From Caulobacteraceae bacterium (GTDB lineage Bacteria; Pseudomonadota; Alphaproteobacteria; Caulobacterales; Caulobacteraceae), in contig DAIDGR010000017.1 of NCBI GenBank assembly GCA_027452265.1, forward strand, positions 22,732-86,731: DNA of 64,000 nt, read 5' to 3'. Every line of letters starts with the position of its first letter. Within the stretch, counting starts at the first letter, position 1. Below the pieces are notes generated by a model. That model saw nothing but the letters and a program-made list of their open reading frames with translations. It did not search any database and was not told the DNA's origin. Position numbers and translations under genes: made by a program. Below, one piece after another: positions 58,174-64,000 of this stretch.

Positions 58174-59531
58174 TGCGCCTGCCCCGTCCCTGGCCGCGGC
58201 CGCTGTGGCGCTTCGCCAAGCGCCTGACCCCGACGTCTCTGTTCGGTCGCAGCCTGTTGATCGTCGTCCTGCCCATGGCCCTTCTGCAGGTGGCCGTGAC
58301 CTATGTCTTCTTCGACGCCCACTGGCAGGAGGTGAGCGGACGGCTCAGCAACGCCCTGGCCGGAGACGTGGTGCAGTTGGTCGATCGCGTCTCGGCCGAT
58401 CCGTCTCCCGCCGCCCTGGCGCGGGTGCGCCGCGAGGCGGTGGAGACCTTCGAGCTATCCGTCGATTTCGAGCCGGGCGCGAGCCTGCCCCCCAACCCGA
58501 CCCGCCTCGATTTTCAGCGCCTGCGCCGCGCCCAGGCGGACGCGCCCCTGGTCGAGGCCCTGTCCCACCGCCTGTCGACCCCCTTCACCGTCGATGCGGC
58601 GCGCTATGGAGGTCTGGTCGACATCCAGGTGGCGATCCATGGCGGGGTGTTGCGCATCCTGGCGCCCAAGGATCGCGCCTTCGCCTCGCGCGGGCATATC
58701 TTCATCTTCTGGCTGACCGTCACGACCATGCTCCTGATCGTTGTTGCGGTGCTGTTCATCCGCAATCAGGTCCGGGCCATCGAGCGCCTCGCCCTTGCCG
58801 CCGATGCCTTCGGCCGTGGTCAGGACGTCCCGTTCCGTCCGCATGGCGCGCGTGAGGTGAGGCAGGCGGCCCGCGCCTTCCTGGCGATGAAGGCCCGCCT
58901 GCAACGCCATATGGAGCAACGAACGGTCCTCCTCGCTTCGGTGAGCCATGATCTGCGCACCCCGCTCACCCGGCTGAAGCTTCAGCTCGCCATGAGTCGG
59001 CGCAGCGCGCGCGCAGAGGCCATGGCCGCCGACGTGCGGGAAATGGAGGCGATGATCGACGACTATCTCGCCTTCGCCCGGGGCGAGGGGAGCGAGGGGG
59101 CGGAGACGCAGCGCCTCGACGAGCTTCTCACCGCCGTACGCCAAGGTCTTGATCCCGGCGGCGCGCGGATTGGTCTCGACGTGGCCCCGGATCTGGAGGT
59201 CCAGGGCCGGCCCGCCGCCCTGAAACGCGCCATCTCCAATTTGGTGGACAACGCCCTCTCTCACGCCGCCCGCGTCCGCGTTTCGGCGCGCCCGTCTCCG
59301 GCGGGAGGGGTGGAGATCGCAGTGGATGACGATGGCCCCGGCATCGCGCCGGAGCAGTACGAGGACGCCTTCGCGCCGTTCTCGCGACTGGATCCGACGG
59401 GCGCCGCCAACGCCAAAGGGGTGGGCCTGGGCCTCGCCATCGCCCGCGATGTCGTGCGCAGCCACGGGGGCGAGGTCACCCTGGGGCGCTCGGCGCTGGG
59501 TGGTCTCCAGGCCCTGGTGCGGCTGCCCTGA
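58173..59531 (+). CDS. EnvZ-like sensor histidine kinase
   Basis: HAMP region, SVSHDLRTPLTRLKLQLAM H-box, DNALSHAARVRV N-box; 1-bp overlap with response regulator. Confidence 0.95.
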   Translation: MRLPRPWPRPLWRFAKRLTPTSLFGRSLLIVVLPMALLQVAVTYVFFDAHWQEVSGRLSNALAGDVVQLVDRVSADPSPAALARVRREAVETFELSVDFEPGASLPPNPTRLDFQRLRRAQADAPLVEALSHRLSTPFTVDAARYGGLVDIQVAIHGGVLRILAPKDRAFASRGHIFIFWLTVTTMLLIVVAVLFIRNQVRAIERLALAADAFGRGQDVPFRPHGAREVRQAARAFLAMKARLQRHMEQRTVLLASVSHDLRTPLTRLKLQLAMSRRSARAEAMAADVREMEAMIDDYLAFARGEGSEGAETQRLDELLTAVRQGLDPGGARIGLDVAPDLEVQGRPAALKRAISNLVDNALSHAARVRVSARPSPAGGVEIAVDDDGPGIAPEQYEDAFAPFSRLDPTGAANAKGVGLGLAIARDVVRSHGGEVTLGRSALGGLQALVRLP

Positions 59532-59546
59532 TCCTGACGAGATCCG

Positions 59547-60521
59547 TCAGGCGATCGTCAACACCACCTTGCCCACATGGGCGCCGTCTTCCAGGCGGGC
59601 GTGGGCCTGCGCCGCCTCCGCCAGGGGGAAGGTGCGGTCGATCACCGGCTTGATCTGGCCCTGGGCCAGCCAGGGCCAGACGACGCGCTCCACCTCGCCC
59701 GCCAGGCGCGCCTTCTCGTCGGCGGTCCGGGGGCGCAGGGTCGAACCGGTGATCACGAGGCGCTTCTGCATCATCAGGCCGATGGGAAGCTGAACCGTCC
59801 CCCCCGCCAAGGCGGCGATGCAGCTCAGCCGGCCGCACGGCCTCAGGACCTCGAGATTCCGCGCAAAGTAATCGCCGCCGACCATGTCGAGCACAACATC
59901 GGCCCCGCCGGCGCGCCGGACGGCGTCGACAAAATCTTCGGCGCTGGCGTCGATCGCGAGGTCCGCCCCCAGCGCCAGGGCGGCCCTCGCCTTGTCGGCG
60001 CCCCGGCCCGTGGCGATCACCCGCGCCCCCGCGGCCTTGGCAAGCTGGATCGCGGTGACGCCGATCCCAGAGGTCGCGCCATGGATCAGCGCCGTCTCGC
60101 CGGCCTTCAGCCCGCCGGACTCGAAGAGATTGGCGAACACGGTGAACACGGTCTCGGGCAGGGAGGCGGCCTGGACGAAATCGAAGCCGGGCGGCAGGGG
60201 CAGGGCGTGGCGCGCATCGCATACAGCCCGCTCCGCATAACCGCCGCCCCCCAGGAGCGCGCAGACCGCGTCCCCCTCCCGCCAGCGCCCCGCGCCCCGC
60301 TCGACGACGCCCGCGACCTCCAGGCCGAGGGTCGAAGGGGCCCCGGGCGGCGGCGGATAGAGGCCAAGGCGTTGCAGGAGATCCGGACGGTTGACCCCGG
60401 CGGCCTTGACCGCGATCCGGATCTCCCCAGGACCGGGCTCCGGGCAGGGCTGTGTCTCCAGCCGGAGCGCCTCAGCGGCGCCCTTGCCGCCTTCCACCAC
60501 GATGGCCCGCATGTCCGCCAT
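59547..60521 (-). CDS. NAD(P)H-quinone oxidoreductase (MDR family)
   Basis: MRAIVVEGGKGAAEALRLETQPCPEPGPGEIRIAVKAAGVNRPDLLQRLGLYPPPPGAPSTLGLEVAG. Confidence 0.93.
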   Translation of the reverse strand: MADMRAIVVEGGKGAAEALRLETQPCPEPGPGEIRIAVKAAGVNRPDLLQRLGLYPPPPGAPSTLGLEVAGVVERGAGRWREGDAVCALLGGGGYAERAVCDARHALPLPPGFDFVQAASLPETVFTVFANLFESGGLKAGETALIHGATSGIGVTAIQLAKAAGARVIATGRGADKARAALALGADLAIDASAEDFVDAVRRAGGADVVLDMVGGDYFARNLEVLRPCGRLSCIAALAGGTVQLPIGLMMQKRLVITGSTLRPRTADEKARLAGEVERVVWPWLAQGQIKPVIDRTFPLAEAAQAHARLEDGAHVGKVVLTIA

Positions 60522-60578
60522 GTTCGTTCCCCACCTTGCGTCCGCCGATGCACGCCGCCAGATAGCGCGACGGCGCGG

Positions 60579-60603
60579 CTCAAGCACGATCCGTTTTCGC
60601 GGA
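60579..60603. repeat. Possible truncated remnant of the double-hairpin repeat
   Basis: ctcaagcacgatccgttttcgcgga vs ctagagcacgatgcgttttcgtgga, about 21/25. Confidence 0.4.
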
Positions 60604-60651
60604 TCCCTCGGGGTTCCGGATATGCCCGCCGCGGCATCGGAGGCTGATCTC

Positions 60652-60867
60652 ATGAGCGAGGATCCGGAAGACGTCCGGCGCGGACCGGATCAGGCGCTGA
60701 TCGATCTGACGCGGCAGGACCTGGAAGGCCATGCGGAAGCTGACCTGGAGGCGCGCATCGTCCTTTTGCAGGCGGAAATCGATCGCGCCCGCGCTCAGCT
60801 CGCGCGCAAGAGGGTCGGCCGCTCCGCCGCCGAGGCGCTGTTCGCGCGCAAGGACGGCCCGGATTGA
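60652..60867 (+). CDS. DUF1192-like small protein
   Basis: DLEGHAEADLEARIVLLQAEIDRARAQLARKRVGRSAAEALF. Confidence 0.85.
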   Translation: MSEDPEDVRRGPDQALIDLTRQDLEGHAEADLEARIVLLQAEIDRARAQLARKRVGRSAAEALFARKDGPD

Positions 60868-61529
60868 CCGCCTTCGACCTGACCACGCCCGCGGGCCGGC
60901 GCCGGGCGGTTCTCGACCATCTTTGGAAGGACCACGCCTATCTGAGGCTGGCCTTCTCCAATGCGCACTGGATCTCGGACGAACTGGTGCGCACGAACCA
61001 GCCCTGGCCGTTCCAGCTTGCCGCCTGGGCCAAGAGGGGCGTCCGCACGGTGATCAATCTGCGCGGGGGCATGGCCACCAGCTTCCGGGCCCTGGAGGTG
61101 GATGCGTGCGCCCGGCATGGCCTGGAGCTCGTGGATTTCGTCGTCGCCTCGCGCGAAGCCCCGAGCCGGGCCCAGGTGGAGGGGGCGAAGGCGCTGTTCG
61201 AGACCGTGCGCTACCCCGCGCTGATGCACTGCAAGTCCGGCGCCGACCGGGCCGGGGTCATGGCCGTCTTGTACAAGCATTTCCGCGAAGGCCAGTCGAT
61301 CGAAGCGGCGGTGGCGCAGCTCAGCCCGCGCTATCTACACGTCAAGGCGGGCCTGACCGGCGTCCTGGACTTCGTCTTCGAGCGCTATCTGACCGAGATC
61401 GCCCCGACGGGGATGAGTTTTCTCGACTGGGTCCGGAGCGACGCCTATGACCCCGTCCGGCTGAAGGCCGAGTTTCGCGCCTCCTGGTGGGGGACGCAGC
61501 TCACCGAGCGCTGGCTCAAGCGCGAATAG
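60864..61529 (+). CDS. Protein tyrosine phosphatase-like protein
   Basis: Active-site MHCKSGADRAG (HCX5R); VRTVINLRGG. Confidence 0.88.
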   Translation: MTAFDLTTPAGRRRAVLDHLWKDHAYLRLAFSNAHWISDELVRTNQPWPFQLAAWAKRGVRTVINLRGGMATSFRALEVDACARHGLELVDFVVASREAPSRAQVEGAKALFETVRYPALMHCKSGADRAGVMAVLYKHFREGQSIEAAVAQLSPRYLHVKAGLTGVLDFVFERYLTEIAPTGMSFLDWVRSDAYDPVRLKAEFRASWWGTQLTERWLKRE

Positions 61530-61644
61530 GTCCGAGCAAAAGGCGTATTGGTGGAGGCGGCGAAGGCGCCGAATTGTCCGGTGTCGTCTCGCCCTTGCGC
61601 GTCTTGCGAAACGCCGGGCTGATCCCGTCCAGGCGCAACGCGGC

Positions 61645-61881
61645 TTAGTGGGAGTCCGGATCTTCGCGTGGGTCCAGCAGCTTGTGCGCGTGGATGATGA
61701 AATAGCGCATATGGGCGTTGTCCACCGTCGCCTGGGCCTTGGCGAGCCAGGCCCGGCGGGCCTCGGCATAGCTGGGATAGGCGCCGACAAAGTCGAGCTT
61801 GGTCAGATCGCGAAAGGCCGTGCCGCCGATTTCGGCGAGCTCGCCGCCAATGACCAGATGAAGAAGCTGGGGGTCGTGCAT
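61645..61881 (-). CDS. DUF4170-like small protein
   Basis: LHLVIGGELAEIGGTAFRDLTKLDFVGAYPSYAEARRAWLAKAQATVDNAHMRYFIIHAHKLLDP. Confidence 0.85.
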   Translation of the reverse strand: MHDPQLLHLVIGGELAEIGGTAFRDLTKLDFVGAYPSYAEARRAWLAKAQATVDNAHMRYFIIHAHKLLDPREDPDSH

Positions 61882-61889
61882 GGTCGGTC

Positions 61890-63221
61890 CTATTTCCCGG
61901 CGATGGCCAGGTTGTCCACCAGAAGCGAGGGGATGCGCAGGCCGCCGCGGGTATAGGTGTCGGCCCCGACCACCAGGCGGGCATAGATGTCGATCAGGTT
62001 TCCGGCCACGGTGATCTCGGTCACCGGATAGGCAAGGGCGCCGCCCTCAAACCAGTGACCGGAGCAGCCCACCGACCAGTCGCCGGTATTGGCGTTGAGC
62101 GAGGGGCCGAACATGGCGGTGATCAGCACCCCCGACCCGGCGTCGGCCATCAGCCCGGCCAGATCCTTCTCTCCCGGCTCCAGGGTGAGATTGGTGGCCG
62201 AGACCCCGGGCGGGCCGGCGAGCCCGCGCGAGGCGTGGCCCGTGGTCTCGAGCCCCAGTTGCCGGGCGGAGCTGGCGTTGAGCAGCCAGGTCGTGAGCAC
62301 GCCATCGGCGATCAGGTCCCGCGCCTGGTTGGCGACGCCCTCGTCATCGAAGGGCTGCGAGGCCAGGCCCCGGGGCCGGTGCGGGTCGTCTCGCAGGGTC
62401 ACACCGGCGGGAAACAGGCGCTCACCCAGCTTGTCCTTGAGGAACGATACGCCCCTCGCCACAGCCGGACCGGCGATGGCGCCCAGGAGCGGGCCAATCA
62501 GGGCCCCGGCCAGGCGGTTTTCGAAGATCACCGGCGCGGTGCAGGACTCGAGCTTGCGGGCGCCCAGACTGGCGACGGCGCGCCGGGCGGCTTCGGCGCC
62601 GATGACCGCGGGGTCGGGGAGGTCAGCGACCCAGCGGCTGGAGGCGGCGTCGTAGCCCTGCTCCATCTCCGAGCCCTCGCCGGCGATGGCCTGGGCCGAC
62701 AGGGATGAGGCGGTGCCGCGCTGCGCTCCGGCAAAACCATCACTGGTGACGAAGCGCCAGGCCGAGGAGGTCCAGCTGGCTGAGGCGCCATTGGAGTTGG
62801 AGACGTTCGGCGTCGCCAGAAGCGCGGCCTCGGCCTCCAGGGCGCGCTGTTCGAGGCGCTCGGCGGAAGGTTCGTCCGGGTCGAAGAGGTCGAGATCGGC
62901 ATGGTCGCCCCGGGCCAGGAGGGAGGTCGGGGGAAGGCCGGCATAGGGGTCCTCGGCCGCCAGCCGCGCCATGGCCACGGCCCGCTCCACCAGCTTGCGG
63001 CAGCCCTCCGGCGAGACGTCCGAGCCTGAGACCGAGGCGTGGCGGCGGCCGATCAGGACCCTCAGACCGAGATCCTGTGATTCCCCGCGCTCCACCTCCT
63101 CAAGGGCGCCCTGCCGCACCCCCACCGAGAGGGACTGGCGTTCGGCGAACACCGCCTCGGCGGACTGCGCGCCAGCGGCGAGGGCGGATTTGATGACCTG
63201 GTCGAGCGCGTCGATATTCAT
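61890..63221 (-). CDS. pmbA: TldD/PmbA family metallopeptidase
   Basis: LGLRVLIGRRHASVSGSDVSPEG; IFENRLAGALIGPLLGAIAGPAVARGVSFLKDKLGERLF; TGDWSVGCSGHWFEGG. Confidence 0.93.
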   Translation of the reverse strand: MNIDALDQVIKSALAAGAQSAEAVFAERQSLSVGVRQGALEEVERGESQDLGLRVLIGRRHASVSGSDVSPEGCRKLVERAVAMARLAAEDPYAGLPPTSLLARGDHADLDLFDPDEPSAERLEQRALEAEAALLATPNVSNSNGASASWTSSAWRFVTSDGFAGAQRGTASSLSAQAIAGEGSEMEQGYDAASSRWVADLPDPAVIGAEAARRAVASLGARKLESCTAPVIFENRLAGALIGPLLGAIAGPAVARGVSFLKDKLGERLFPAGVTLRDDPHRPRGLASQPFDDEGVANQARDLIADGVLTTWLLNASSARQLGLETTGHASRGLAGPPGVSATNLTLEPGEKDLAGLMADAGSGVLITAMFGPSLNANTGDWSVGCSGHWFEGGALAYPVTEITVAGNLIDIYARLVVGADTYTRGGLRIPSLLVDNLAIAGK

Positions 63222-63281
63222 GCGGCGCGATATGCGCGACCCGGCGGCCGCCGACAAGCCGGACGAGACCCTCGCCCCGCC

Positions 63282-63353
63282 TCAGGCCCAGATCAGGCCC
63301 ACGTCAGGCCCACGTCAGGCCCACGTCGGGCCCACGTCAGGCCCACGTCAGGC
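63282..63353. repeat. Tandem repeat, 11-bp unit TCAGGCCCACG, about 6.5 units
   Basis: (c)tcaggccca-ga, tcaggcccacg x3, tcgggcccacg, tcaggcccacg, tcaggc read directly. Confidence 0.95.
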
Positions 63354-63599
63354 AATGAGATCGGGGGTCAAGGTGGCGGCCAGCACGGTGATCTGATCCT
63401 TGATCAGAAGTTTGCGCTTCTTCAGTCGGGCGAGCTGGAGCTGATCGGTCTGTGGTGCGTCCTGCAGGGCTGTGACCGCCGCCGAGAGGTCGGCGTGCAG
63501 CTCACGCAAGCGCTCCAGCTTGCGCCGGGTCTCCGCCTCCGTGGCGCCTTCGATCTCGCTGTCGTCCATGCCCGGCCAGATGTCCTCAAGCGCCGCCAT
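63348..63599 (-). CDS. YdcH/DUF465-like small coiled protein
   Basis: ETRRKLERLRELHADLSAAVTALQDAPQTDQLQLARLKKRKLLIKDQITVLAA; start at 63599 or 63569. Confidence 0.85.
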   Translation of the reverse strand: MAALEDIWPGMDDSEIEGATEAETRRKLERLRELHADLSAAVTALQDAPQTDQLQLARLKKRKLLIKDQITVLAATLTPDLIA

Positions 63600-64000
63600 G
63601 ACCAAGCTTAGACCCGGCGGCGGCGTCTGACCAATCGGCGAGCGCCGAGAGATGTCCGGCAAGCGCGGTGGGGTCGCCCTGGGCGCCATAGGCTCGCACG
63701 GCCTCCGCCAGGGCGTCGATCAGCGTCGTCGGGGCTAGAGCACGATGCGTTTTCGTGGAATCGGCGAAGACGCTGAATCGTGCTCTTTCTTGAAGTCCTT
63801 GAGCGCGTTGCGAAGCGACGGGCTGGTTCCGTTCAAACGCAACGCGCTCTAGTCCCCCAGGCGCATCCGCCAGGGGAAGGCGGGCCAGATCTTCCAGAAG
63901 GCCTCGCTCGACCTCGATTTCCCGGTCGAGAGCCCGCGCGCGAGAGGCTCCCGCCGCGAGGGCCCGACGTTCAGCGCGCAGAGGACGAAGACGGTGGGTC
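63586..64000 (-). CDS. Partial helical protein of unknown function with in-frame repeat insertion (5' end outside window)
   Basis: 138 codons including stop, open from window edge: THRLRPLRAERRALAAGASRARALDREIEVERGLLEDLARLPLADAPGG-[LERVAFERNQPVASQRAQGLQERARFSVFADSTKTHRAL]-APTTLIDALAEAVRAYGAQGDPTALAGHLSALADWSDAAAGSKLGHGGA. Confidence 0.7.
   Translation of the reverse strand, partial: THRLRPLRAERRALAAGASRARALDREIEVERGLLEDLARLPLADAPGGLERVAFERNQPVASQRAQGLQERARFSVFADSTKTHRALAPTTLIDALAEAVRAYGAQGDPTALAGHLSALADWSDAAAGSKLGHGGA
63735..63852. repeat. 118-bp CTAG-bounded double-hairpin repeat, copy 2, inverted relative to copy 1
   Basis: ctagagcacgatgcgttttcgtggaatcggcgaagacgctgaatcgtgctct...gagcgcgttgcg...cgcaacgcgctctag. 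Confidence 0.95.

Overview
This is a high-GC, gene-dense alphaproteobacterial chromosomal window that looks Caulobacterales-like, judged only from gene content and protein style. It holds about 66 genes: mostly housekeeping (polA, rnhB, tag, ftsY, mtaB, dapF, murI, purC, gshB, rsmI, comM/yifB, dinB, hemE, fbp, rpe, cobT, ilvE, folB, mtgA, pmbA) with metabolic and accessory genes between them. I saw no tRNA, rRNA, CRISPR, prophage or transposase. A cobalamin riboswitch precedes btuB on the minus strand. The most unusual signal is a ~118-bp, CTAG-bounded, double-hairpin repeat with two near-identical copies (42905-43022 and 63735-63852), one degenerate full-length copy (22889-23004) and one possible remnant (60579-60603). 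The 63735 copy lies inside a minus-strand reading frame that the ORF track misses because it runs off the window edge. That frame stays open through the whole repeat and would add about 38-39 residues to a protein. The 42905 copy supplies the stop codon of mtgA. Other notable items are a secreted protein of five four-cysteine modules, a secreted protein of four TonB-C-like modules, a CysG-N protein with an apparently decayed methyltransferase tail, a MarR regulator with a histone-H1-like tail and nearby palindrome, an 11-bp tandem repeat upstream of pmbA, and a 28-aa membrane micro-ORF. All calls are from reading the sequence; no database search was run.
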